DNA of 6,944 bases from Comamonadaceae bacterium (GCA_947505995.1 CANNNB010000128.1:1-6944), one strand, 5' to 3'. Positions 1 through 6,933 are shown, counted from the first letter of the stretch. The notes: generated by a model not told the origin, from the letters alone. Translations and numbers: made by a program.

Positions 1-536
1 AAGGTGGCAAAAAACTGAAATTGGTTTTCCAAACTTCGATCAATGGCCCGCGTCAGAAAACACAGCAAATTATCAAGCAAGCTGCGCAAAAGGCTGGCAT
101 TGACATGGAATTGAAAGCGGTACCCGCATCGGTCTACTTCTCGTCTGACCCAGCCAATCCAGACACCTACACCAAGTTGTTTGTAGACATGCAAATGTTT
201 ACCACCACCATGCCTCAGCCCGATCCTGAGGTGTTCATGAACCAGTACTTGAGTACCGAGTTTGCTACCAAAGCCAACAAATGGGCGGGCCGTAATTCCA
301 CCCGATATAACAACCCTGAATACGACAAAGCATATTTGGCAGCCCAATCCGAAATGGACCCTGCCAAGCGAGCAGCTTTGTTTGTCCGGATGAACGACAT
401 GCCCATCAACGACATTGCCATCATTCCTGTGGTTTACCGCCCCCGTACTTCAGCCGCAGTCAACAACTTGGTTGCGCCTTTGTCGGGCTGGGACAACGAT
501 TTGTGGCTCTTGAAAGACTGGTACAAAACCACTTAA
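1..536 (+). CDS. Peptide ABC transporter substrate-binding protein, C-terminal part (5' end outside window)
   Basis: This is the C-terminal 177 residues of a periplasmic extracellular solute-binding protein family 5 member (SBP_bac_5, DppA/OppA type). The reading frame is open through the left edge; the first whole codon is at position 3 and the stop is TAA at 534-536. Full-length family members are about 500-600 residues, so roughly two thirds is missing, including the signal peptide. Visible family features are a beta strand leading into a QTSINGPRQ segment, then a long helix, then a QPDPE motif in the region closing the peptide pocket. Further on are the NNPEYDKA and RAALFVRMND helices, an IPVVYRPR strand, and a C-terminal GWDNDLW segment. 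It would capture peptides in the periplasm and deliver them to the permeases encoded immediately downstream (9-base gap to dppB). The exact substrate cannot be read from sequence: dipeptides, longer peptides or related compounds are all possible. The family call is firm; the substrate is not. Confidence 0.93.
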   Translation, partial: GGKKLKLVFQTSINGPRQKTQQIIKQAAQKAGIDMELKAVPASVYFSSDPANPDTYTKLFVDMQMFTTTMPQPDPEVFMNQYLSTEFATKANKWAGRNSTRYNNPEYDKAYLAAQSEMDPAKRAALFVRMNDMPINDIAIIPVVYRPRTSAAVNNLVAPLSGWDNDLWLLKDWYKTT

Positions 537-545
537 TTAAGTTCT

Positions 546-1505
546 ATGTTTCGTTACGTCCTTCGGCGATTGATGATCGCCGTGCCCAGTCTTTTGGGCA
601 TCAGCTTGGTGTTGTTCTCTGTTTTGGCGCTAGCGCCAGGAGATCCCTTTTCTGACTTGGTTTCCAATCCAAACATTCCAGCCGAAGTGGCCTTAGCCTT
701 AAGGGAGAAGTTTGGTTTGGACGACCCTCTCATGGTTCGCTACTGGAATTGGCTTACAGCCATGGTCCAGGGTGACTGGGGTTATTCCTTCATCAGTCGC
801 ATCAATGTCGAAACACTCATCATGCAGCGCATTCCGGTCACCTTGTTGGTCATCGGATCGTCTCAGGTATTGGCACTTTGTATTGCTATTCCTGTGGGCG
901 TGTATGCAGCCACACGGCCTTACTCTTTGTTTGACCAAATTGCCAGTACATTGGCCTTTATTGGTTTTTCTTTGCCCACATTTTTCACTGGAATTTTGCT
1001 CATTTTGTTTTTCAGCATCCACCTAGATTGGTTGCCGTTTGTTTACAGAGCAGACATTCCAGATACAGGCTGGCGCTTTTTCTGGGAACACTTTAAGCAA
1101 ATGATCATGCCTGTGACGGTCTTAGGCTTGTTTCAAGCAGGTGCGTGGACACGTTATGTGCGCTCTGCCGTTCTAGATGTTATTCGTTTGGACTATGTCA
1201 CCACGGCACGCTCAAAAGGCTTGTCAGAAAAAGTGGTCATCACGAAACACGTTTTGCGCAATGCACTCATTCCCGTTGTCACACTGGTTGCGCTTCAAAT
1301 GCCTGCCATTTTTGGCGGTGCCATTGTCACTGAGCAAATCTTCCGAGTGCCCGGCATTGGTTCGCTCATCATCAGTTCTATGCTGGCCAATGACACGCCT
1401 GTGGTCATGGCTGTGACTTTTGTGTTCTCCTCGTTGGTAATTGCTTGTAATCTTTTGGCAGATATTTTGTATGGCTGGCTCGACCCTCGCATCTCCTTCA
1501 ACTGA
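546..1505 (+). CDS. dppB: Dipeptide/oligopeptide ABC transporter permease, DppB type
   Basis: This 319-residue inner-membrane permease forms half of the peptide channel and pairs with DppC. The N-terminus MFRYVLRRL followed by a hydrophobic helix (about 9-30) is the classic DppB/OppB start, and APGDP (30-34) ends the first helix as in the family. A soluble periplasmic stretch follows (about 35-95), including the family landmark KFGLDDP (55-61) and GDWGYSF (76-82). The transmembrane core has helices at about 98-121, 132-158, 187-207, 240-262 and 284-308, giving six in all. The EAA loop that contacts the ATPases lies at about 216-243, with DYVTTARSKGL and LRNALIP. The protein ends in WLDPR, typical of the family. 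The length is normal. ATG 546 has no clear Shine-Dalgarno sequence and sits 9 bases after the preceding stop, so translational coupling is likely. Its 3' end overlaps the proposed dppC start. Confidence 0.95.
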   Translation: MFRYVLRRLMIAVPSLLGISLVLFSVLALAPGDPFSDLVSNPNIPAEVALALREKFGLDDPLMVRYWNWLTAMVQGDWGYSFISRINVETLIMQRIPVTLLVIGSSQVLALCIAIPVGVYAATRPYSLFDQIASTLAFIGFSLPTFFTGILLILFFSIHLDWLPFVYRADIPDTGWRFFWEHFKQMIMPVTVLGLFQAGAWTRYVRSAVLDVIRLDYVTTARSKGLSEKVVITKHVLRNALIPVVTLVALQMPAIFGGAIVTEQIFRVPGIGSLIISSMLANDTPVVMAVTFVFSSLVIACNLLADILYGWLDPRISFN

Positions 1506-2409
1506 CAAAAAGGCCATTGTGGCTAAGTCGTCAGCGCAGTCTCCAGGACGAGAGGCTTGGCGTCGGTTTAAGCGCCACAAACTGGCAGTTGTTTGCACCA
1601 TTGTTTTAAGCTTCATTGTGTTGGCGGTTTTGCTGGGCCCCTTGCTTTGGCGAGTGCCCATCAATGAAATTGATTTTGCAGCGCGCATGCAGGGTCCATC
1701 TTGGGCACATCCTTTGGGCACCGATGATCTGGGCCAAGACATTTTGGCGCGCGTGCTATACGGCGGCCGTATCTCCTTGGCTGTAGGTTTGGCCGCCATG
1801 CTCATTGCCATTAGCGTGGGGGTGGTTGTAGGCGCAGTGGCTGGCATGTCCAAGGGGCCTGTTGATGTGTTCTTAATGTGGATCACAGACTTGTTCTTGT
1901 CCTTGCCGCAATTGCCTTTACTGCTTTTGATTTTCTATTTGTTCAACGACAAATTGAAAAAAATAGTGGGGCCCGAGGCGGGTGTTTTTATTTTGGTTGT
2001 GGCCGTCATTGGGGGCTTGCGTTGGATGCCCGTAGCCCGATTGGTCAGGGCCCAATTTCTCACACTGCGTGAAAAAGAGTTTGTTGAAGCAGCGCGCGCT
2101 TTGGGAGCCAGCCCATGGCGTCAAGTCACCGTGCATATCTTGCCCAATGCCATGGGACCGGTCATTGTGGCGGCCACCATCGATGTGGCTGCTGCCATCA
2201 TTGCCGAATCCACGTTGTCATTTTTAGGGCTTGGATTTCCACCAGATATTCCCACTTGGGGCCGCATTTTGTTTGATGCCAAAGATCACATGGATGTGGC
2301 GGTTCACTGGGCCTTATTTCCTGGAGCCTTGATTTTCATCACGGTGCTCACCATCAATTACATTGGCGACGGTTTGCGGGATGCCTATGATCCTCGCCGC
2401 GTGCTCTAA
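1471..2409 (+). CDS. dppC: Dipeptide/oligopeptide ABC transporter permease, DppC type
   Basis: This 312-residue inner-membrane permease is the second channel subunit. An N-terminal cytoplasmic tail (1-36), rich in Ser and Lys/Arg, leads into the AWRRFKRHKLA segment and first helix (about 38-60). The DppC hallmark HPLGTDDLGQD lies at 80-90, just before ILARVLYGGR. Further membrane helices are at about 101-124, 134-157, 171-188, 228-247 and 280-300. The EAA loop is at 203-227 (EFVEAARALG to ILPNA). FLGLG (251-255), PTWG (261-264) and the terminal YDPRR are all family landmarks. The frame also extends upstream to a TTG at 1441, which is unlikely to be used. ATG 1471 is taken here and overlaps dppB by 35 bases. 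GTG 1519, preceded by AAAAAGG at a 5-base spacing, is a real alternative start that would remove the overlap and 16 residues. The fold and role are not affected. Confidence 0.94.
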   Translation: MAGSTLASPSTDKKAIVAKSSAQSPGREAWRRFKRHKLAVVCTIVLSFIVLAVLLGPLLWRVPINEIDFAARMQGPSWAHPLGTDDLGQDILARVLYGGRISLAVGLAAMLIAISVGVVVGAVAGMSKGPVDVFLMWITDLFLSLPQLPLLLLIFYLFNDKLKKIVGPEAGVFILVVAVIGGLRWMPVARLVRAQFLTLREKEFVEAARALGASPWRQVTVHILPNAMGPVIVAATIDVAAAIIAESTLSFLGLGFPPDIPTWGRILFDAKDHMDVAVHWALFPGALIFITVLTINYIGDGLRDAYDPRRVL

Positions 2410-2414
2410 AGAGG
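2408..2414 (+). promoter_or_regulatory. Ribosome binding site of dppD
   Basis: The sequence AAAGAGG begins inside the dppC stop codon and ends 7 bases before ATG 2422. It is the only clear Shine-Dalgarno sequence inside the transporter operon. It supports ATG 2422 as the dppD start and suggests translation continues directly from dppC into dppD. Confidence 0.7.
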
Positions 2415-2421
2415 TTTCTGG

Positions 2422-3402
2422 ATGGCCACCAACCCCTTGTTGAAAGTTCAAGATCTTCAAGTTCATTTTGATACCGATGACGGTGTGTTGCATGCTGTAG
2501 ACGGCGTTAATTTCCACATCGATCGCAGCGAAACCTTGGGCGTTGTGGGTGAGTCCGGTTGCGGCAAAAGTGTCACGGCCATGACCATCATGAAGCTCTT
2601 GGCCATGCCACCCGGACGCATTGCCAGCGGTCAGATATGGTTTGAGGGCACAGACTTGGTGAAAGCCAATGCGCAAACCATGCGCAATTTGCGAGCCAAA
2701 GAAATTGCCATGATTTTTCAAGAGCCCATGACCTCGCTCAATCCGGTATTGAGCGTTGGCGAACAAATAGCCGAATCGCTTCGCCTGCATGAAGGTCTCA
2801 CACCCAAACAAGCGCTTTTGAAAGCCACAGAAATGCTGCGCTTGGTCAATATTCCAAAACCTGACCAACGGCTGCATGATTATCCGCACCAATTTTCGGG
2901 TGGTATGCGTCAGCGTGTGATGATTGCCATGGCCTTGGCCTGCAAACCCAAATTACTCATTGCCGATGAACCCACCACTGCTTTGGATGTGACCATTCAA
3001 GCGCAAATTTTGGATTTGTTAAACGATTTGAAATCACAAATGGGCATGTCCATCATGCTCATCACCCACGCCATGGGCGTGGTTGCCGAAACGGCTCAGC
3101 GGGTTGTGGTGATGTATGCCGGTCGTGTTGTTGAAGAGGCCAGTGTCGAGAAATTGTTTGCGTCTCCTGCTCATCCTTATACGAAAGGCCTGATTCGTTC
3201 CATTCCTCGCATTGATTTTGACAGCGACCACAAGCAAAGGCTTGAAGCCATTCCCGGCTCTGTTCCAAAATTGATCAATCCTCCCATGGGTTGTCGTTTT
3301 GCGCCGCGCTGCCAATACGCCAGCGATCGTTGTTCGCAAGAAATGCCAGAGCTTCGTGAAATCTCGACTGGCCATTTAGTGGCTTGCCACTTCTCTCTCT
3401 AA
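2422..3402 (+). CDS. dppD: Peptide ABC transporter ATP-binding protein, DppD type
   Basis: This 326-residue cytoplasmic ATPase powers peptide import as a heterodimer with DppF. The Walker A motif GESGCGKS is at 43-50, the Q-loop glutamine at 100 (IFQEP), the signature FSGGMRQR at 158-165 and Walker B LLIADEP at 178-184. The D-loop ALDV (187-190) and switch histidine H215 follow. The signature Met in place of Gln is normal for the DppD/OppD branch. What is odd is the residue after the switch histidine: the sequence reads ITHAMG where the family normally has ITHD. The C-terminal oligopeptide-transporter domain (about 235-326) carries four cysteines at 291, 297, 304 and 322, in the spacing that binds an iron-sulfur cluster in characterised DppD proteins. 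The length is typical. The gene follows dppC by 12 bases and has a good ribosome binding site. Confidence 0.95.
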   Translation: MATNPLLKVQDLQVHFDTDDGVLHAVDGVNFHIDRSETLGVVGESGCGKSVTAMTIMKLLAMPPGRIASGQIWFEGTDLVKANAQTMRNLRAKEIAMIFQEPMTSLNPVLSVGEQIAESLRLHEGLTPKQALLKATEMLRLVNIPKPDQRLHDYPHQFSGGMRQRVMIAMALACKPKLLIADEPTTALDVTIQAQILDLLNDLKSQMGMSIMLITHAMGVVAETAQRVVVMYAGRVVEEASVEKLFASPAHPYTKGLIRSIPRIDFDSDHKQRLEAIPGSVPKLINPPMGCRFAPRCQYASDRCSQEMPELREISTGHLVACHFSL

Positions 3403-3407
3403 ATCAA

Positions 3408-4406
3408 ATGTCAGATACGCAATCAATGTCTTCCAGTTCTACACCGCTTTTAGAAGTCAAAGGACTGACCAAGTACTTTCCAATTAAAGGCGGTCTCTTT
3501 GGGCGTGAAGTTGATCGTCTTCATGCCGTCGATGGTGTCAACTTCGACATCGCTCCTGGTGAAACTTTGGGCATGGTGGGAGAGTCGGGTTGTGGCAAAT
3601 CGACTACGGGACGCTGTATTCTTCGCTTGATTGAGCCAACTTCTGGTGAAGTGAAATTCAATGGCCAAAGCGTGACAGCCATGGACTCTGATGCTTTGCG
3701 TGAAGTTCGTCGGGACATGCAAATTATTTTCCAAGATCCGTTTGCTTCTTTGAATCCGCGCATGACTGTGGAGGCCATTATTGGCGAAGCCCTGACCATT
3801 CACAAACTGACGCCTACCCCTGAAACCTATCGCGCTCGCATTGTTGAGTTGTTAGAAACTGTTGGCTTGAATGCCGATCACATGAAGCGTTTTCCACATG
3901 AGTTTTCAGGTGGGCAGCGCCAGCGCATTGGCATAGCACGTGCATTGGCTGTGTCGCCTAAGTTGATCGTCTGTGATGAGCCCGTTTCGGCACTCGATGT
4001 TTCTATCCAGGCTCAAGTTATCAACTTGCTAGAAGACTTGCAAGCCAAGATGGGATTGACCTATTTGTTCATTGCCCACGATTTGTCGGTGGTAGAGCAC
4101 ATTAGCAATCGTGTTGCAGTGATGTATTTGGGACGCATTGTAGAAATTGCGCCATCGCGTCAGCTTTATACACAACCTAAGCACCCATACACAGAAGCTT
4201 TGCTGTCTGCAGTGCCTATTCCTGACCCAACTGCTAAGAAAAAGCGCATTGTGCTAACCGGCGATGTTCCCAATCCCGTCAATCGACCAACTGGTTGTCA
4301 TTTTCACCCTCGCTGTCCCAAGGCCACTGAGCGTTGCCGCATTGAAGAGCCTGTTTTGAAGTCTGTTGGCGTTCAACACCAAGCTGCCTGTCATCTAAAC
4401 GATTGA
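3408..4406 (+). CDS. dppF: Peptide ABC transporter ATP-binding protein, DppF type
   Basis: This 332-residue ATPase is the partner of DppD. The fragment [10 protein letters not shown] (20-29) is the DppF/OppF-specific N-terminus that distinguishes it from DppD. Walker [10 protein letters not shown] is at 58-66, Q-loop Q109, signature FSGGQRQR at 166-173, Walker B LIVCDEP at 186-192 and the switch motif AHD with H224. All catalytic positions are intact. The C-terminal domain has four cysteines at 297, 303, 310 and 328 (CHFHPRC, then C and ACH), matching the pattern in DppD. ATG 3408 lies 5 bases after the dppD stop and was preferred over an in-frame TTG at 3384 inside dppD. ATG 3426 is also possible. 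None of the three has a visible Shine-Dalgarno sequence, so the gene probably depends on coupling to dppD translation. Confidence 0.95.
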   Translation: MSDTQSMSSSSTPLLEVKGLTKYFPIKGGLFGREVDRLHAVDGVNFDIAPGETLGMVGESGCGKSTTGRCILRLIEPTSGEVKFNGQSVTAMDSDALREVRRDMQIIFQDPFASLNPRMTVEAIIGEALTIHKLTPTPETYRARIVELLETVGLNADHMKRFPHEFSGGQRQRIGIARALAVSPKLIVCDEPVSALDVSIQAQVINLLEDLQAKMGLTYLFIAHDLSVVEHISNRVAVMYLGRIVEIAPSRQLYTQPKHPYTEALLSAVPIPDPTAKKKRIVLTGDVPNPVNRPTGCHFHPRCPKATERCRIEEPVLKSVGVQHQAACHLND

Positions 4407-4421
4407 TTTTTTATTTTCGAG

Positions 4422-4442
4422 TGCGGCCATGCTGCAAGGAGA
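4422..4442 (+). promoter_or_regulatory. Hairpin abutting a strong ribosome binding site, leader of the glutamate synthase-like gene
   Basis: Bases 4422-4427 can pair with 4431-4436 (one G-U pair, loop CAT), giving a 6-bp stem. The Shine-Dalgarno sequence AAGGAGA is at 4436-4442, with GGAG ending 7 bases before ATG 4449. The hairpin therefore ends on the first base of the ribosome binding site. A T-rich run (4407-4417) lies upstream of the hairpin rather than downstream, so this is not an intrinsic terminator for dppF. The ribosome binding site is well supported; a regulatory role for the hairpin is only a possibility. Confidence 0.5.
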
Positions 4443-4448
4443 CCTGAG

Positions 4449-6065
4449 ATGTTGAATTGGATTGATCAGCGGATTCCTGTCAGGTACATTGCCTTCTTTG
4501 CAATCGTCGCCCTTTGGGTCTTATCAGCATTGCAATTTGTGGTGGGGCAGGCCAGTCTCGTTTGGGTTTTGTTTTTGTCTGCCCTGGTGCTATTGGGGGT
4601 GCATGACCTTCAGCAAACCAGGCATGCCATCTTGCGCAACTACCCCATTATTGGCCACCTGCGGTTTTTATTGGAATTCATTCGCCCAGAACTGCGACAG
4701 TATTTCATTGAAAGCGATAGCGAAGCTGTTCCGTTTTCGAGGGCGCAGCGCTCTTTGGTCTATGCCAGAGCAAAAGGCGAATCAGACAAGAGGCCATTTG
4801 GCACGCAGATGAATGTTCGAGAAGTAGGCTATGAGTGGTTGTCTCATTCCATTAGCCCTTCCGTCATTGAATCGCATGACTTCAGAGTGCATGTGGGCGG
4901 TCCGCAGTGCAAACAAGCCTATGACATCAGCTTGTTCAACGTTTCTGCCATGAGCTTTGGTGCCTTGAGTGCCAATGCCATCATGGCGCTGAACTTGGGT
5001 GCCAAGAAGGGCGGCTTTGCCCATGACACAGGGGAGGGGTCTATTTCTAGGTACCACCGTGAACATGGTGGAGATCTCATTTGGGAAATTGGCTCTGGTT
5101 ACTTTGGCTGTCGCAATGACGATGGCACCTTCAACCCTGAACGTTTTGTCCAAAATGCCTTGTCGCCACAAGTCAAAATGATTGAGATTAAATTGAGCCA
5201 AGGTGCAAAACCTGGCCATGGTGGCGTGCTACCTGGGCCTAAAGTAACGCCTGAAATTGCGGAGGCCAGGGGCGTGCCTGTGGGCGTTGACTGTGTCTCG
5301 CCAGCGGCACACAGCAGTTTTTCAACGCCCATCGAACTTTTGCAATTTGTCCAAAAATTAAGAGAATTAAGCGGTGGCAAACCAGTCGGATTTAAGTTGT
5401 GCATTGGCCATCCCTGGGAGTGGCTTGGCATTGCCAAGGCCATGCAAAAAACCGAAATCTATCCAGACTTTATTGTGATCGATGGTTCTGAGGGGGGCAC
5501 AGGTGCCGCCCCTGTTGAATTTACTGACCATATGGGAATGCCCATGCTGGAGGGGTTGCGTTTGGTGCACAACACCTTGGTCGGATTGAAATTGCGAAAG
5601 CAAATTCGATTGGGTGCCAGCGGCAAGATCATTAGCGGTTTTGATGTCATGCGAACCTTGGCTTTGGGCGCAGACTGGTGCAACAGTGCCAGGGGCTTTA
5701 TGTTTGCCTTGGGTTGTATTCAAGCGCAAACATGTCATACCGGCAATTGCCCAACAGGTGTGACTACCCAGGATCCCAAGCGTCAAATTGCGCTGGTCGT
5801 TCCCAGTAAAGCTGACCGCGTGAGAAATTTCCATCGTCAAACGCTGGAGTCTGTTCAAGAAATGCTTCAAGCCACTGGACTGTCTGCCCCCTCAGAATTG
5901 CGCCTGAATCACATCATGCGTCGCGTGAGCGAACATGAAGTTCAAAACTTATCCGACTTGATGTTGAGTGTCAAAGGCGGTGCCTTGCTAGATCCAAATG
6001 ACTTGGAGGGCTTGTTTGCCAAATACTGGCATATAGCCAGCCCTGAAAGTTTTCATGCTGTATAA
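4449..6065 (+). CDS. Membrane-anchored FMN-binding glutamate synthase family protein (stand-alone synthase domain)
   Basis: This 538-residue protein is related to the synthase domain of the glutamate synthase large subunit (Pfam Glu_synthase, COG0069). Two hydrophobic helices (about 12-32 and 36-52) should anchor it in the inner membrane, with the catalytic domain in the cytoplasm. The FMN-barrel motifs are SAMSFGALS (166-174), KLSQGAKPGHGG (248-259), IDGSEGGTGAAP (344-355) and LGASGKI (388-394). Cysteines 423, 429 and 434 have the C-x5-C-x4-C spacing of the [3Fe-4S] site of GltB, followed by the conserved TTQDP. The class II glutaminase domain with its N-terminal cysteine is absent, and so is the C-terminal GXGXG domain. 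It therefore cannot release ammonia from glutamine by itself. Its true reaction is unknown: it may use free ammonia or another amine, or do unrelated redox chemistry. ATG 4449 has a strong AAGGAGA site. The gene is 42 bases after dppF and may be co-transcribed with it. Confidence 0.92.
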   Translation: MLNWIDQRIPVRYIAFFAIVALWVLSALQFVVGQASLVWVLFLSALVLLGVHDLQQTRHAILRNYPIIGHLRFLLEFIRPELRQYFIESDSEAVPFSRAQRSLVYARAKGESDKRPFGTQMNVREVGYEWLSHSISPSVIESHDFRVHVGGPQCKQAYDISLFNVSAMSFGALSANAIMALNLGAKKGGFAHDTGEGSISRYHREHGGDLIWEIGSGYFGCRNDDGTFNPERFVQNALSPQVKMIEIKLSQGAKPGHGGVLPGPKVTPEIAEARGVPVGVDCVSPAAHSSFSTPIELLQFVQKLRELSGGKPVGFKLCIGHPWEWLGIAKAMQKTEIYPDFIVIDGSEGGTGAAPVEFTDHMGMPMLEGLRLVHNTLVGLKLRKQIRLGASGKIISGFDVMRTLALGADWCNSARGFMFALGCIQAQTCHTGNCPTGVTTQDPKRQIALVVPSKADRVRNFHRQTLESVQEMLQATGLSAPSELRLNHIMRRVSEHEVQNLSDLMLSVKGGALLDPNDLEGLFAKYWHIASPESFHAV

Positions 6066-6339
6066 ATTCAAATCAAAAGCCACTGGCGATCTCATCATGT
6101 TGGAACCAGATGCCAAGAGGTTGCTCAAAATCATGGACAGAGAAGACCAGGTCAAGGGAATTTTTCTGACAAATCAACTTTCCTCGGCAATTTCTGCACT
6201 TGAATTGGCCGTGTCACAAGAGGAGGACGAGGGGCTTCAAGATCCCAAGCAAATCAGTTTGCGTCAGCGCAGCCTTCCCATGCTGAAGATGTTAAAGCAG
6301 TGCCTCAAACAATCTGCAGACGTGGTTTGGGGTGTTTGA
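6055..6339 (+). CDS. DUF1840 domain-containing protein
   Basis: This small 94-residue protein matches the DUF1840 family, recognised by the N-terminus MLYKFKSKATGD followed by IMLEPDAKRLL (14-24). A central helix contains AISALELAV (45-53), followed by an acidic QEEDEG stretch (55-60). The C-terminal helix (about 69-89) is basic and hydrophobic. The length is normal for the family. There is no signal peptide or membrane segment, so it is probably cytoplasmic, and no catalytic residues are evident. The function is unknown. ATG 6055 lies inside the end of the upstream gene, an 11-base overlap in a different frame, with only a weak purine stretch (GAAAG) before it. Translation is therefore probably coupled to the glutamate synthase-like gene. 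The family is found mainly in betaproteobacteria, which supports the taxonomic call. Confidence 0.88.
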   Translation: MLYKFKSKATGDLIMLEPDAKRLLKIMDREDQVKGIFLTNQLSSAISALELAVSQEEDEGLQDPKQISLRQRSLPMLKMLKQCLKQSADVVWGV

Positions 6340-6365
6340 CAAATAGCAGTTGTTTGCTTGGCTGT
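6340..6365. other. Short convergent intergenic gap, no convincing terminator
   Basis: These 26 bases separate the convergent DUF1840 and DUF192 genes. An AT-rich inverted repeat, TTGTTTGC (6350-6357) against GTAAACAA (6373-6380), extends into the end of the DUF192 gene and has one G-T pair. A shorter GTTTA/TAAAC repeat (6364-6378) competes with it. Neither is GC-rich or followed by a T run on either strand, so a bidirectional terminator is possible but not supported. Confidence 0.3.
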
Positions 6366-6854
6366 TTATTTGGTAAACAAAGGTCCAGATAACTTAAAGC
6401 CAGCTTGGACGTTTCGTTTTGCAAACCATCCTTGGTTCATTTCCAGCACAAACCGAACGGGTTTTTTAGAGCAGTGTGAGTCGTCGTTCATGGGCTTCAT
6501 GTCGACCAAATTGACAATGCTGCCATCGTCTAATACAAAGGCTGCTGTGAGTGGCAACAGAGTGTTGCGCATCCAAAAACACTGAACTGCGGGCTGTTCA
6601 AATACAAACAACATGCCCTCGTTTTGGGGCATTTCTTTGCGCCACATCAGCCCAATTTGCCGTTGTTCAAAGTCTTGTGCCAATTGCACCTGAATCAAAT
6701 GCATGCCTGCATTCAATGTGGCTCTTGGAAGTTGAGTTTGCGGCGTACCTTGAGCGCTTACGGACAATGTCAAAAATGCAGGCAAAAGACATCCAGCCAT
6801 GTATCTGCAAGTTTTGGTGAGAGCGCCAAAATGATATTGGGAAAAGTGATTCAT
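6366..6854 (-). CDS. DUF192 domain-containing secreted protein
   Basis: This 162-residue protein of the DUF192 family (Pfam PF02643) is probably periplasmic. The N-terminal 34 residues look like a signal peptide: a positively charged region (K14, R17), then a hydrophobic stretch (AGCLLPAFLTLSV), then VSA before QG as the likely cleavage site. The DUF192 landmarks follow in order: RQIGLMWRKEM (65-75), GMLFVF (80-85), FWMRNTLLPL (93-102), DDGSIVNL (109-116), and RFVLEMNQGWF (134-144). Two cysteines in the mature part (92 and 128) could form a disulfide. The biochemical function of the family is unknown. The start is uncertain: ATG 6854 gives the best signal peptide, ATG 6875 adds 7 residues, and ATG 6800 would remove the charged region. 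None has a Shine-Dalgarno sequence. The gene is convergent with the DUF1840 gene and divergent from the gene at the right edge. Confidence 0.88.
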   Translation of the reverse strand: MNHFSQYHFGALTKTCRYMAGCLLPAFLTLSVSAQGTPQTQLPRATLNAGMHLIQVQLAQDFEQRQIGLMWRKEMPQNEGMLFVFEQPAVQCFWMRNTLLPLTAAFVLDDGSIVNLVDMKPMNDDSHCSKKPVRFVLEMNQGWFAKRNVQAGFKLSGPLFTK

Positions 6855-6933
6855 GGGGGGTGCCGAAGAGGACATAAGGTAAAGGGGATTGTGACTGATT
6901 TTGTCCTAGAATGAATTCAGGGAGATACTGCTC
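6855..6933. promoter_or_regulatory. Divergent intergenic region with a candidate -10 element and a ribosome binding site
   Basis: These 79 bases lie between the DUF192 gene (- strand) and a + strand gene entering at the right edge, so promoters for both directions are expected here. On the + strand TAGAAT (6907-6912) is one mismatch from the -10 consensus, but no good -35 element is found 16-18 bases upstream. GGGAG (6920-6924) is a plausible ribosome binding site 9 bases before ATG 6934. No convincing promoter was found on the - strand. Confidence 0.35.

Noticed and set aside
533..540. Perfect 8-base palindrome TTAATTAA just before dppB
   Set aside because: It comes from the stop codon of the preceding gene and an AT-rich junction. 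It is too short to be an operator without further evidence.
1224..1886. Long 220-codon open frame on the - strand across dppB and dppC
   Set aside because: It is antisense to two well-conserved permeases, has no recognisable domain and a low-complexity Thr/Ser/Lys-rich translation, as expected for a shadow frame.
2314..2892. 192-codon open frame on the - strand over dppC/dppD
   Set aside because: It mirrors the codon pattern of the real genes, has no ribosome binding site or family motif, and spans a gene junction.
5367..5870. 167-codon open frame on the - strand within the glutamate synthase-like gene
   Set aside because: It lies opposite strongly conserved FMN and iron-sulfur motifs and shows no domain of its own.
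6350..6380. Inverted repeat considered as a bidirectional terminator
   Set aside because: The stem is AT-rich, has a wobble pair and a long loop, and no T run follows on either strand. It is listed only as an unsupported possibility.
6786..6800. Possible lipoprotein signal (Met-Ala-Gly-Cys) in the DUF192 protein
   Set aside because: The cysteine lies before the hydrophobic stretch rather than after it and the -3 residue is Met, so a normal signal peptidase I site fits better.
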